Assembly: GCF_000009765.2 (NCBI RefSeq)
Contig: NC_003155.5
Coordinates: forward strand, 6,882,001-6,946,000
Length of the DNA stretch: 64,000 nucleotides
Direction: 5' to 3'
Source of the DNA: Streptomyces avermitilis MA-4680 = NBRC 14893
GTDB lineage: Bacteria > Actinomycetota > Actinomycetes > Streptomycetales > Streptomycetaceae
Shown piece by piece: positions 32,454 through 44,009 of this stretch. Under the pieces are notes generated by a model. The model was given only the letters and a program-made list of their open reading frames with translations. It did not search any database and had not been told where the DNA came from. The position numbers and the translations under genes are program-made. Numbering within the stretch: the stretch's first letter is position 1; each line of letters starts with the position of its first letter.

Positions 32454-32930
32454 TCAGCTCCGCAGGACGCCCGAGCTCCACAGGACGCGGACCGGGACGC
32501 CCGTGCGCCGGGCGTACGCCACCACGTCGGCCGTGCCGCCCAGCCCCCGGGCCGGCTGCCCGTCCCAGACGGCGACCAGCCGGTCCGCGTGGTCGACGAT
32601 CCAGCGGCCCGCCGCGTAGTACGCCTCCTCGTGCGTCGGTTCGACGGGCAGATCCACGCGCGCCGTACAGGACTTGAGGAGCCTGCGGTACGACGCCTGC
32701 ACCTCGTCGCCGCCGAGATGGGCCTCGTAGTCCATGCCGGGGATCACGGCGGTCAGCGGGACGCCGCTGTCCAGGGCGAGGTCGGCGAAGAGCTGGTCGG
32801 CGCCGGCCGCGAGGCAGCTGAGCGCCTCGACGGCGGCGTGACGGCGGAGTTCCCCGGTGATGCCCGCGAGCACGGCGGGCAGGACGACGGCGGGGATCCG
32901 GCGATGCCCGGTGACGCCGATCCGAGTCAC
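32454..32930 (-). CDS. SLOG-superfamily nucleotide-binding protein
   Basis: A 158-residue Rossmann-like protein of the SLOG type: RIGVTGHRRIP at the start, CLAAGADQLFADLALDSGVPL, AVIPGMDY and VDHADRLVAVWDGQPA. Such domains are thought to bind or process nucleotides or NAD-derived signals and often accompany SLATT effectors. The GTG at 32930 is preferred because GGAGG stands 8 nt before it; the frame is open to 32969. It ends 20 nt from the convergent SLATT gene. Confidence 0.75.
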   Translation of the reverse strand: MTRIGVTGHRRIPAVVLPAVLAGITGELRRHAAVEALSCLAAGADQLFADLALDSGVPLTAVIPGMDYEAHLGGDEVQASYRRLLKSCTARVDLPVEPTHEEAYYAAGRWIVDHADRLVAVWDGQPARGLGGTADVVAYARRTGVPVRVLWSSGVLRS

Positions 32931-33083
32931 GAGAACCACCTCCGCGGCCGCGGTCGTCGTCCAACTCACCCTAGCGGCGGGGGCCCGGTACGGCGACGTA
33001 CGTTCGCCGGGTGCCGGGGGCTCGTGGGAGTGACGGCGCGGCGACGGTCGTACGCGCGGCGCACCCGCCGGGCCGCGCGGGGC

Positions 33084-34625
33084 TCAGAGAGGGTACTGCC
33101 AGGTGACCGTGGTGCCGGTGCCGGTGCCGGTGCCGGTGCCGCGCGAGGCGCCGTCGCCGTGCTCGGCCGCCCGGCCGTCGTTCTCCGGCACCCCCTCGCG
33201 CTCCTTCGGCACCCCTTCGTGGTCGTCCGGCACCCCGTCGTCGTGCACCGTCAGCCGGACGCCGGCGCGGCCGTCCGGGAGGGTGGCCGTCGCGTCGACC
33301 GTGACCTCGACGCGGGCGACGCCCGGGCGGTGGGACGCGGCGGCCAGGGCGCGGCGCAGCGCGGCGAGGAGATGACCGGCGACCGCCTCCGGGACCAGGC
33401 TGTCCACCGGGCCGATGAACCGCGTGCTCGGCCGGAACCCCGGCACCCCGGCCGCGCCCGCCGTCTCGCGCAGCACCTTGCCGCGGAACGTGGTGGGCGC
33501 GTCGGCGGGCGGCTGCTGGAGCGCGAAGATCGCCGTACGGACCTCCTGGACGGTGGACCGCAGGGCGTCGACCGCCCGGCCGAGCGTCTCGTGCACGTCC
33601 TCCTCGGCGGCCCGGCGCTGGGTGGACTCCAGCATCATGCCGGTCGCGAACAGCCGCTGGACGACCAGATCGTGGAGATCGCGGGCGATGCGATCGCGGT
33701 CCTCGTACACCGCCAGCCGCTTCCGGCTGTGCCACATGTCCGCGAGGACCAGCGCCAGCGCGGCCTGCGAGGCGAACTGCGCGGCGAGCTGCTGTTCGAC
33801 CGGGGTGTACGGGCGGCCGCCGCGGCGGCGGGGGAGCGCGAGCGTGCCGATGAGCCGGCCCTCCGCTTCGAGGGGGAGCATCATGCTGGGCCCGAACCGG
33901 TGCCGTACCCGCGTCGTCATACGCGGGTCGGTCGCCGTGTCGTCGATGAACACCGCTTCCCCGCCGAGGAGTTGGGCGAGGACCGGGCTGCCCGGCTCGA
34001 TGGTCGTACCGACGATGTCGCCGGGGTCGTCGGGCGTGGACGCCGTGACGATCTCCATGCCGCCCTCGGGGGTGGGCTTCAGGATGACCCCGGCGGCCGC
34101 GCCGGCGAGGATCCGGGCCCGCTCGGCGACCGTCATCAGCGCGTCGGTGGCGTTCTGGCCGGTGAGCAGCGCGGTGGTGACGGCGGCGGCGCCCTCGATC
34201 CACCGTTCGCGCTGCCGGGCCGTCGCGTACAGCCGGACGTTGTCGATGGCGATGCCCGCCTGGGCGGCCAGGACGCACAGCATCCGTTCGTCCTTGTCGG
34301 TGAAGGGGCCGCCGGACTTGCCGGTGAGGTAGAGGGTGCCGAACTCCTGGTCGTGGACGTGGATCGGGACGCCGAGCCAGTCGTCACCGCGGCCGGGGCG
34401 GGCCGGACCGTGGGGTGCCGGGCCGCCCCGCGCCGGTCCCGCCCGGTGCACCCGGGCGAGTTCTTCGTGCCCGGGGTCGGCCGTCGCGAGCGCCGCGTAC
34501 CGGGCGCCGGTCAGCTCGGCGGCGCTGTCCACGATGTGCTGGAGCGTGGGCTCCAGTTCGAGGTCGGTGCCCACGCCGAGGACGGCCCTCAGCAGGGGGA
34601 CGGGCAGGCGGGGAACCGTCTCCAT
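33084..34625 (-). CDS. GAF-GAF histidine kinase-like protein (DevS type, degraded ATPase)
   Basis: A 513-residue protein: GAF 1 (about 18-135), GAF 2 (about 150-290), a HisKA_3 dimerisation helix with the phospho-acceptor block RDRIARDLHDLVVQRLF (His about residue 313), then an HATPase region. The ATPase is unusual. The N box, normally with Asn in LxNAxRHA, reads RRALAAASHRPGVARVEV. After HDDGVPDD the domain gives way to GVP- and GTGTG-type low-complexity repeats instead of a G2 box. It may be unable to bind ATP and act as a pseudo-kinase or partner. It lies 27 nt behind mbl. Confidence 0.85.
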   Translation of the reverse strand: METVPRLPVPLLRAVLGVGTDLELEPTLQHIVDSAAELTGARYAALATADPGHEELARVHRAGPARGGPAPHGPARPGRGDDWLGVPIHVHDQEFGTLYLTGKSGGPFTDKDERMLCVLAAQAGIAIDNVRLYATARQRERWIEGAAAVTTALLTGQNATDALMTVAERARILAGAAAGVILKPTPEGGMEIVTASTPDDPGDIVGTTIEPGSPVLAQLLGGEAVFIDDTATDPRMTTRVRHRFGPSMMLPLEAEGRLIGTLALPRRRGGRPYTPVEQQLAAQFASQAALALVLADMWHSRKRLAVYEDRDRIARDLHDLVVQRLFATGMMLESTQRRAAEEDVHETLGRAVDALRSTVQEVRTAIFALQQPPADAPTTFRGKVLRETAGAAGVPGFRPSTRFIGPVDSLVPEAVAGHLLAALRRALAAASHRPGVARVEVTVDATATLPDGRAGVRLTVHDDGVPDDHEGVPKEREGVPENDGRAAEHGDGASRGTGTGTGTGTTVTWQYPL

Positions 34626-34652
34626 CGGCGGGACCGGGGTCGGGGCGCGGCG

Positions 34653-35690
34653 TCAGCCGGCGACCCGTTCGAGGAGCAGCGGCTCGATCCGGCCCTCCAG
34701 CATGGCCCCGAGACCCTGTATGGCGCATACGTCGGGCCGCTCGGCGATGGACACCGGCATACCGGTTGCCTGCCGCAGCATCTGGTCGAGCCCCGGCAGC
34801 AGGGCACTGCCGCCCACCATCATGATCCCGCGGTCGGCGAGGTCGGCCACCAGGTCGGGCGGGCAGTCCCGCAGCACCTTGCCGATGCCGTCGAGCACGG
34901 CCGTGAGCGGGGTCTGGATGGCGTTGCGTACGGCGGCGGTGTCGACCAGCACGGAACGGGCGAGCCCGGTGGCCACGTCGCGTCCGTGGATCTCGGTCGA
35001 GGTCGGCCCGTGGGGCGTGAGCCCGTTCCCGGACAAGGCGATCTGGAGCGGCCGTACGGACTGACTCGGCAGCATCAGCTCGTGCTGGTGCCGCAGATGC
35101 TGCACGATCGCGTGGTCGACGGCCTCGCCGCCCACGGGGATCCGGTCGGCGGTCACGATGGACCCCAGCGACAGCACCGCGATCTGGGTGGCCGCGGCCC
35201 CGCACACCATGATCATCGACGCCTCGGGCCGCTCGACGGGCAGCCCGCACCCCACGGCGGCGGCGACGAGCGTGTCGACCAGTTCGACCCGCCGCGCGCC
35301 GAGCCCGACCAGCGTCTCGATCGTCGCGCGCTGGGCCAGCGGATCGGCGTCGTGCGGGGTGCAGGCGGCGGCCCGCAGCCGGGGCTTGCGGCGCAGGGCA
35401 CGGCGGAGCTTCTCGCCGAGCAGATGACGCAGCATGCGCTGGGCCATCTCGATGTCGACGACGGTACCGCCGGACACGGGCCGCACGACCCGGATGTATG
35501 CGGGCGTACGCCCCGTCATCTTCTCGGCGAACTCCCCGACCGCGATCAGCGCGCCGGTCCGCGTGTTGATCGCGGCGGCACTCGGCTGGTCCACGACCAG
35601 CCCGGCGCCCTTCACATAGACACGGGTCCTGGCGGCCCCGAGGTCGACGGCGAAGTGACAGCGGCGCAGTCGGTCCAGACTGACGGTCAT
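34653..35690 (-). CDS. mbl: Mbl-type bacterial actin
   Basis: A 345-residue MreB/Mbl family protein. Phosphate 1 is VDLGAARTRVYVKG, the connector segment MIMVCGAAATQIAVLSLGSI supplies phosphate 2, and IMMVGGSALLPGLDQML is the adenosine motif. Polymerising actins of this group help build spore wall in Streptomyces. The context with matB and the large subtilase recalls the S. coelicolor mbl region. Compared with MreB, the phosphate 1 loop has an atypical GAARTR in place of GTANT. AGGA precedes the ATG at 35690. Confidence 0.82.
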   Translation of the reverse strand: MTVSLDRLRRCHFAVDLGAARTRVYVKGAGLVVDQPSAAAINTRTGALIAVGEFAEKMTGRTPAYIRVVRPVSGGTVVDIEMAQRMLRHLLGEKLRRALRRKPRLRAAACTPHDADPLAQRATIETLVGLGARRVELVDTLVAAAVGCGLPVERPEASMIMVCGAAATQIAVLSLGSIVTADRIPVGGEAVDHAIVQHLRHQHELMLPSQSVRPLQIALSGNGLTPHGPTSTEIHGRDVATGLARSVLVDTAAVRNAIQTPLTAVLDGIGKVLRDCPPDLVADLADRGIMMVGGSALLPGLDQMLRQATGMPVSIAERPDVCAIQGLGAMLEGRIEPLLLERVAG

Positions 35691-36256
35691 GGCGGTTCCT
35701 CCCGAGAGTGCGGACCGTGGGGCTCCGCCGGGCGGCGGTCCTCTCTGGCATCGTGCGGTCGCGGACGGGGCGTCGCCCTTTGTGGGGGGCCGGGTGGGGG
35801 GCCGCCGGACGGGTGGATCGGCCGGGCCGCCGGACCGGGGGGACCCACGCGTCGGGCCCGCGGCTGCGCGGATACGCCTCCACCGCGCGCGTACGGCGCG
35901 GCCAGGGGCCGTCGAAGCCGAGGATCACACCGTCGGCGTGTTCAGTGACACGCTCCGGCGGAGGGCGTACCCGGGCAGCGGCATGTCCGCTCAGCAGGCC
36001 GTCGAGGGCGGCGGTGGGCCCGGGACAGGTGTGAGCGGAAGTGCGTGACGGCGAGCCGGCGGATGCCCGTCAGCGGGGGGCGCCCCATTGGCACGGACGG
36101 CACTCGGGGCTGTCCCGGTTTCCGCTCGTACCCCGCCGCCCTGGCGGAAAGCCGCCAGGGCGCCTTCCCGCCAGGTCCCGTCAACTCCCTTGCCGCACAA
36201 GCCCCCCGACACTCTTCGCAGCACCCGGGCCCGGCGCCGACGAAGAGAGGGCATCG
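35691..36256. other. Divergent promoter region between mbl and the subtilase
   Basis: No gene seen; it should hold both promoters. A perfect 11-bp hairpin with loop AAAG lies at 36137-36162 (CGCCCTGGCGG, CCGCCAGGGCG), about 95 nt before the subtilase start. It could be a leader structure or an attenuator. Confidence 0.55.
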
Positions 36257-39200
36257 ATGACCAGAGGACCAGCGAGACGCGGGGCGGCACTGCTGTCGGC
36301 CGGGCTCGTGTTCGCCCTGCTGCCCATGGGGCGGGCGGCCGCGCGGGACGCCGGCACCCCGCCGTCCCCGCAACCCGCCTCCACCGCCCGCACCGTCACC
36401 CTTGTCACCGGTGACACCGTGACCGTCACCGACCTCCCCGGCGGGAAGAAGACCGTCACCGTCGAGCGGCCCCGAGGGGCCACCGGAGCGGTGCGCACCC
36501 AGGTCGTGGGCGGCGCCGTCAGCGTCGTACCCGACGAGGCCCTGCCCTATCTGCGGGCCGGCACGCTCGACCGGCGGCTGTTCGACGTGAGCGCGCTGAT
36601 CCGGCAGGGGCTCAGCGATCGGAAGACCGGCGAGACCCCGCTGATCGTGGGCTACGGCAAGGGCGCGCGGGCCGTCACACCGAGCGGTGCCACCAGGACG
36701 CGCTCGCTCACGAGCATCGGCGCCGCCGCCGTCGACGCCGACAAGGGGCGGACCTTCTGGCGGTCCTGGACCCGGCAGGGCGGCATCGAGCACGTCTGGC
36801 TCGACGCGCGGGTCGAGGCCGACATGGCCGAGAGCAACGCGCAGATCGGTACGCGGGCCGCGTGGGACGCCGGGCTCACGGGCGACGGCGTCACCGTCGC
36901 CGTGCTCGACACCGGCGTCGACACCACTCACCCCGACCTCGCCGGCCGGGTGTCCCGGAGCAAGAGCTTCATCGACGGGGAGGAGGTCGCCGACCGCAAC
37001 GGCCACGGGACCCACGTCACCTCGACCGTCGGCGGCAGCGGCGCCGCCTCCGACGGCACGGAGCGCGGCGTCGCGCCCGGTGCCACGCTCGCCGTCGGCA
37101 AAGTGCTCAGCGACCAGGGCGCGGGAAGCGAGTCCCAGATCATCGCGGGCATGGAATGGGCCGCGCGGGACGTGCGTGCCAGGATCGTCTCGATGAGCCT
37201 CGGATCGACCGAGGCCAGCGACGGGACCGACCCCATGGCCGAGGCCGTCGACACCCTCTCCGAGGAGACCGGCGCCCTCTTCGTCGTCGCCGCGGGAAAC
37301 ACCGGTGCCCCCTCCTCGATCGGCTCGCCCGGCGCCGCCGACTCCGCGCTGACCGTCGGCGCCGTCGACTCATCCGACCGGGCCGCCTACTTCACCAGCG
37401 CCGGCCCGCGCCACGGCGACAACGCCCTCAAGCCCGACCTCGCCGCACCCGGCGTCGACATCCGCGCCGCCCGCTCCCAGCTCGCCCCCGGCACCGGCTA
37501 CTACACCTCCATGAGCGGTACGTCGATGGCGACGCCCCATGTCGCGGGGGTCGCCGCGCTCCTCGCCGAGCAGCACCCCGACTGGACCGGCGCGCGGCTC
37601 AAGGACGCGCTGATGTCCACGTCCGAGCAACTCGACGCCTCCGTATATCAGTTGGGGGCGGGTCGGGTCAGTGTGCCGGACGCCGTCGGCGCCCGCGTCA
37701 CCGCGACGGGCAGCGCCGACCTCGGCTTCCACCGCTGGCCCCATGACGCCGATCGACCCGTCACGAAGACGGTCACCTACTCCAACTCCTCCGACACGAC
37801 GGTCGAGTTGAGCCTCGCCGTGCGGGGCGCGCCCGCCGGTGTCGCCACCCTCGCCGACACCGCACTCACCGTGCCCGCCCACGGCACCGCCGCCACCACC
37901 GTGACCGGCGACGGCTCCAAGGCTCCGGTGGGAGAGACGAGCGGGCAGATCGTCGCCTCGGCCGGCGGCGCGCCCGTCGCGCACACCGCCTTCGGGCTGG
38001 TCAAGGAGGCGGAGCGGTACTCCCTCACCGTGCACGTCAAGGACCGCGCCGGGGCCGCGACCGCCGCCGGCCTCGTGGTGCAGCGGCTGGCCGCCGGGAC
38101 CGACCCCTATCCGGCGTCCGTCGGTGATTCCGGCACCCTCGCGCTGCGGCTCGCACCGGGAACGTACAGCCTGACCTCCTTCCTCGACGTGCGCGGCGGC
38201 CACGGCGCCGACTCGCTCGGCCTCGGCTTCCTCGCCGCGCCCGAGATCACCCTCGACCGGGACCGTGCCATCACCCTGGACGGCAGCAGGCTGCGGGAGG
38301 TCGAGGCCGACGTCGACCGGCGCACCGAGACCCGGCAGCTGCTCATGGAGTACGACCGCAGCGGCGGCGGCTCCGACCTGTTCGGCGCCGTACAGGTGCC
38401 CCTCACGTACGACAGCGTCTTCGCCGCGCCCACCCCGAAGGTCACCGAGGGCAGCTTCGAGTACCGGACCGTGTGGCGGCTCGGGAAGCCGCTCCTGGAG
38501 GTCAGGGGGATACGGGAGGCGGTCGTGCAGTCCGGCGGCACACTGACCGAAGGGCGCAGCCGGCCGCCGCTCGTCGATGTCGGGTCCTTCACCGGCGGCG
38601 TGCTCACCGGCGTCCGGGGCAGGGCCGTGCTCGCGCGGCTCGGCGACGGCGTCGAGCCCACCGCCCTCGCCCAGGCCGCCCAGGACGCCGGCGCCAAGGC
38701 CCTGTTCGTGACCGACGACAGCGCCGGACGCCTGACCGCCTGGTGGGGGACGGACGACAACGCGGACCGGCCGTTGCAGATCGCCACGGTGAACGCGGCG
38801 GACGCGGCCCGGCTGCGGGCGGCCGGGGGGAGGATCGACATGACCGGGACGCCGAACACGCCCTATGTGTACGACCTCTCGGAAGGTCACCGGGGGCGGA
38901 TTCCCGACCGTGACCTGACCTATCGGCCGGGCAGGCGTGAACTCGCCACAGTGCGGGCCAGGTTCCACGCCGTGCGGCCGGTGGGCGGCGGCGAGTTCCG
39001 GTACTCGCTCACGGACGCCTTCCCCGTCGGGATCGGCTTCCGGGAGCGGATCGACTACCCGGCCGAGCGAACGGACCACGTGTCCACCGGCCCCGGTCAG
39101 CTGTGGCACGAGTCGGTGACGGTCGGGGACGGCACGCTGGAGGAGCGCGGCGGGCTCAACCGCTACCAGGGCGGGGCGCACACGGCCCTCGACTGGTTCA

Positions 39201-39857
39201 AGCCGGTCTGGCATCCGTGGCTCGGCACCGGGCTCGGCTGGGGGCAGGAGCGCTCCGGCGCCATGATGCGGTTCAACACGCCCGGCTGGGGGGACTCCGG
39301 GCCCGACCACACCGGCTTCGGCGACGTGTGGAGCGACGACAGCGGCATGACCCAGGTCACCGCCGTCCACCAGGACGGCACGCTCGTCGACCGGCGGACC
39401 GGCTCCGGCGCCTACGTGTGGGACGCGCCGGCCGACGAGCACACCTACAAGGTCGTCACGGACACCACCCTGGACCCGGACCGCTGGAAGCTGTCCACGA
39501 AGGGCCACGCCGAGTGGACCTTCAGGTCCTCCGCCACCCCCGACGACCGCTGGACCTTCCTGCCGCTGCTCAACCTCGCCTTCGACATCGGCACCGGCCT
39601 CACGGGCGACGTGCGGGGCGGCGGCCGGGTGCCGGTCGGGCTCTTCGCCTCCTACGTCGCGGGCGCCCCGGACACCGGGACCATCGGCGCCGGGCACCTC
39701 GAAGTGTCGTACGACGACGGGACGTCCTGGCAGCCGGTCCGCCTCTCGGGCGGCACCGCCTCCTGGCACGGGACGCTCACCGTGCCCGGCACCGCCCACC
39801 ACATCTCCCTGCGCGCCTCGGCGCGCGACGACCGGGGCGGCTCGGTCGAGCAGGAGA

Positions 39858-39883
<26 letters not shown>
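36257..39883 (+). CDS. Large secreted S8 subtilisin-like peptidase
   Basis: A 1,208-residue subtilase. The signal peptide has a basic start and hydrophobic core (ALLSAGLVFALLPMG) and ends in AAA near residue 32. The triad is VAVLDTGVDTTHPDLAGRV (Asp about 219), NGHGTHVTSTVGG (His about 250) and SGTSMATPHVAGVAALL (Ser about 424). About 700 more residues form beta-rich accessory domains, including a PA-like insert near 780-870. ATG 36257 has GAGAGGG before it. It probably degrades extracellular or wall protein. The last 26 nt overlap the end of the convergent carboxyltransferase gene. Confidence 0.92.
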
Positions 39884-41255
<1,372 letters not shown>

Positions 41256-41258
41256 GCG

Positions 41259-42728
41259 TCAGTGCCCGCTTCCCTGCGGCAGCGCCCGCTTCATGATCTT
41301 CCCCATGTCGTTGCGGGGCAGCGAGTCGAGGAAGCGCACGGTCCGGGGCCGCTTGTGCGGGGCGAGGCGGCGGGCCACATGGCCGGCCAGCTCGTCGGCG
41401 TCCGGCGGGGTGCCGGGGTCCGCGGGCACCACCCAGGCGACGATCCGCTCGCCCAGATCGTCGTCGGGCTCCCCGGTGACGGCCACCTCGCGCACCCCTG
41501 GGTGCTCCAGGAGCGCGTTCTCGATCTCGCCGGCGCCGATCTTGTAGCCACCGCTCTTGATGAGGTCGGTGGCCTTGCGGCCCACGATGCGTACGTACCC
41601 GTCGGCGTCGCGCACCGCCATGTCGCCGGTGCGGAACCAGCCGTCCTCGGTGAACGCGGCGGCGGTGGCGTCGGGCCGGTTGAGGTACTCGGTGAAGAGG
41701 TTCGGGCCGCGGACCTGGATCTCGCCGACGCTCTCGCCGTCGCAGGACGGGACGGGCGAGCCGTCCTCCTCGACCAGCCGCAGCTGGACGCCCGGCAGCG
41801 GCACGCCGACGGTACCGGCGCGCGGTTCTCCGTCCGCGCGGACGCTGGTGTTCATGAGGGTCTCTGTCATGCCGTACCGCTCGATGACCCGGCGCCCGGT
41901 CGCGGCGGCGATCCGCTCGTGGTCGTGGACGGGCAACGCGGCGGAACCGGAGACCAGCAGCCGGGCCCGGCCCAGCGCCTTGGCCAGCCCGGGGTCGTCG
42001 GGGAGGGCTTCGGCGATCCGGTGGTACATGGTGGGGACGCCGAAGACCATGGTCGCGCCGTCGTTCAGCTCGCGCGCCACACCGTCCGTGCCGAACCGCC
42101 CGAGGTGCCGTACGGAGCCGCCGCGGCGCAGCGGACCGAGGATGCCCAGGATCAGCCCGTGCACATGGAACAGGGGCAGCGCATGCACGAGGACGTCGTC
42201 GGCGGTCCACTGCCAGGCGTCGGCCAGCGCGTCCAGGGTCGTGGCGATGGCGTGGCGGGGGAGGACGGCACCCTTGGGCGGGCCGGTGGTGCCGGAGGTG
42301 TAGACGATGAGCGCGGGGGCGTCGTCCGTGACGCTCCCGGTGGCCGGGGCGGGGGCGCCGGCGGCGGGTGCGTTCACCTCGACGTCGACGCGCTCCAGTC
42401 CCCGTACGGCGGACGGGAGTTCGTCCCCGGCCGCGGCCAGGATCAGGGACGGCGCGCTGTCGGCGAGGATGTGCCCGAGCTCGCTCTCTCCCGACCTGGG
42501 GTTGAGCGGTACGGCGGGCACCCCGGCGAGCAGCGCGGCCACGACGCCGACGGCGGTCTCCAGAGTGGGGGTCGCCCAGACGGCGACCCGCCCCGAGCCG
42601 CTGATCCGGGCCGCCAGACAACCCGCGGCCGCGGCGAGTTCCGCGTAGGTCAGTGCGCGGTCGCCGAAACGCAGGGCGGGCCGCCGCTCGGCCGCACCGC
42701 CTGACAGGGCCGGGAAGAGGGAGGACAC
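41259..42728 (-). CDS. matB: Malonyl-CoA synthetase MatB
   Basis: A 489-residue acyl-CoA synthetase of the ANL superfamily. Motifs: YTSGTTGPPKGAVLP (ATP loop), FGVPTMYHRIAE, ERYGMTETLMNTS and GRKATDLIKSGGYKIGAGEIE, with the catalytic Lys near the end in RNDMGKIMKRAL. It is very close to S. coelicolor MatB as I remember that sequence, starting with the same MSSLFPALS. It converts malonate (and methylmalonate) plus ATP and CoA to extender-unit CoA esters. The GTG at 42728 has AAGGAG 8 nt upstream. Confidence 0.93.
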   Translation of the reverse strand: MSSLFPALSGGAAERRPALRFGDRALTYAELAAAAGCLAARISGSGRVAVWATPTLETAVGVVAALLAGVPAVPLNPRSGESELGHILADSAPSLILAAAGDELPSAVRGLERVDVEVNAPAAGAPAPATGSVTDDAPALIVYTSGTTGPPKGAVLPRHAIATTLDALADAWQWTADDVLVHALPLFHVHGLILGILGPLRRGGSVRHLGRFGTDGVARELNDGATMVFGVPTMYHRIAEALPDDPGLAKALGRARLLVSGSAALPVHDHERIAAATGRRVIERYGMTETLMNTSVRADGEPRAGTVGVPLPGVQLRLVEEDGSPVPSCDGESVGEIQVRGPNLFTEYLNRPDATAAAFTEDGWFRTGDMAVRDADGYVRIVGRKATDLIKSGGYKIGAGEIENALLEHPGVREVAVTGEPDDDLGERIVAWVVPADPGTPPDADELAGHVARRLAPHKRPRTVRFLDSLPRNDMGKIMKRALPQGSGH

Positions 42729-42843
42729 GCGGCGTACTCCTTGCCTGGACGTCGGGGAAAGCCTGCGGAACACCAAGAACGTTCCTACACCAGGGCCGGC
42801 GCAACCGTCCCTCGTAAGTGATGTGGGCGACCCCGGCCGCCGT

Positions 42844-43422
42844 TCACCGGGGCGGTGTGAAGCGGTCGATCAGGAGGGTGAGGCGGCGGGCATGGGCCTC
42901 GCGGGGCAGGCGGCCGCTGCGCATGAGCGTGACCAGGCCGTGCAGACCGCTCCAGAAGGTCTCGGTGAGCAGGCCCGGGTCGTCGTCGCCGGCGAGCGGT
43001 TCGACGGCGTGCAGCAGCCCGGCGAACGCGCCCTGGAGGGCGGCGGGCGCCTCGGGTGTCGCGAACGGCAGGTCGACGGCGTGGGTGAACATCGCGTCGT
43101 ACAGGGCCGGGCGGCGCTCGGCGAACGCGGCGTAGGCCGTGGCGACGGCGGCGAGGGTCCCGTGCGTGCCGTCCGCCGCGGCGCGGGCCGCGCTCAGTTC
43201 GACCGCCAGCTCGGCGAAGCCCTGCACGGCGACGGCGGCCATGATGGCGTCCTTGCCCTTGAAGTGGCTGTAGAGGACGGGCTGGCTGTACTCGATCTCG
43301 GCGGCGAGGCGACGCGTGGTCACCGCGTCCCAGCCCTCGGTCTCGGCCAGCTCCCGCGCGGCGGTGATGATCAGCCGCTCGCGCTCCGCTCGTTCGCGTT
43401 CCCGACGCGTCTGGATGGACAT
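42844..43422 (-). CDS. TetR-family repressor
   Basis: A 192-residue TetR protein: N-terminal helix-turn-helix with AVTTRRLAAEIEYSQPVLYSHFKGKDAI, and a C-terminal ligand domain of the TetR_C_33 kind. The start is MSIQTRR (43422); the frame opens 10 codons earlier, but that part overlaps the operator. It is divergent from the DUF4267-like/cupin genes and very probably represses them and itself through the palindromes at 43430-43500. Confidence 0.9.
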   Translation of the reverse strand: MSIQTRRERERAERERLIITAARELAETEGWDAVTTRRLAAEIEYSQPVLYSHFKGKDAIMAAVAVQGFAELAVELSAARAAADGTHGTLAAVATAYAAFAERRPALYDAMFTHAVDLPFATPEAPAALQGAFAGLLHAVEPLAGDDDPGLLTETFWSGLHGLVTLMRSGRLPREAHARRLTLLIDRFTPPR

Positions 43423-43429
43423 GCTTGGA

Positions 43430-43500
43430 ATTCTAGCAGCGCTAGCGAACATGTCGACGCTATGCTAGCGTCGATTTCATTGCTAGCGCCGCTAGAAAAC
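43430..43500. promoter_or_regulatory. TetR operator cluster
   Basis: Two nearly identical sites of about 18 bp face each other: TTCTAGCAGCGCTAGCGAA just upstream of the TetR start, and its inverted near-copy TTGCTAGCGCCGCTAGAAA at about 43480-43498. Each is itself built on the palindrome GCTAGC. A third half-site, ATGCTAGCGT, lies between them. This spans the divergent promoters and is the natural target of the adjacent repressor. Confidence 0.75.
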
Positions 43501-43603
43501 AGTCTGGAAGGCAGGCGGCGCCGCGCCGAAGCGACGAGCGAGAAGGCCGCGGAAGCGCCCGGCACCAACAACCGCAGAAGCACCGAGCAAGGGGGATCCG
43601 GAC

Positions 43604-43975
43604 ATGCTCACCGCCACCGCCTACGGCCTCGCCGCCGTCCTCGACCTGTTCGTTCTGTTCATCGGCGCCCGTTTCCTGTTGCGGCCCCGGCCCGCGGCGG
43701 CCGGCTACGGCGTCCCCGCCAAGCCGGACGGGGACGCCGCCTACCTCGAGATCAAGGGCCTGCGCGACGCCACCTTCGGCATCCTGGGCCTGGTCCTGCT
43801 GGTTTTCGCCGGTGCCCGCCCCGAGGCGTGGTTCATGCTCGTCGTCGCGCTGGCGCCGCTCGGCGACACACTGATCGTGCTGCGCCACGGCGGCACCAGG
43901 GCGGTCGCGTTCGGCATCCACTTCGCCACCGCCGTCGTCGTCCTCGCCAGTGCGGCCCTGCTGTTCGCCGTCTGA
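43604..43975 (+). CDS. Small membrane protein (DUF4267-like)
   Basis: A 123-residue protein with four hydrophobic helices (about 5-27, 54-72, 74-92 and 100-121) and the family-like block LEIKGLRDATFGILGL. The function is unknown. AAGGGGG precedes the ATG at 43604. It is the first gene behind the TetR operators, and the cupin follows 34 nt later, so both are probably de-repressed together when the TetR ligand is present. Confidence 0.78.
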   Translation: MLTATAYGLAAVLDLFVLFIGARFLLRPRPAAAGYGVPAKPDGDAAYLEIKGLRDATFGILGLVLLVFAGARPEAWFMLVVALAPLGDTLIVLRHGGTRAVAFGIHFATAVVVLASAALLFAV

Positions 43976-44009
43976 GCCCGGTCACCCCTTCACACCCAGG
44001 AGTCATGAG

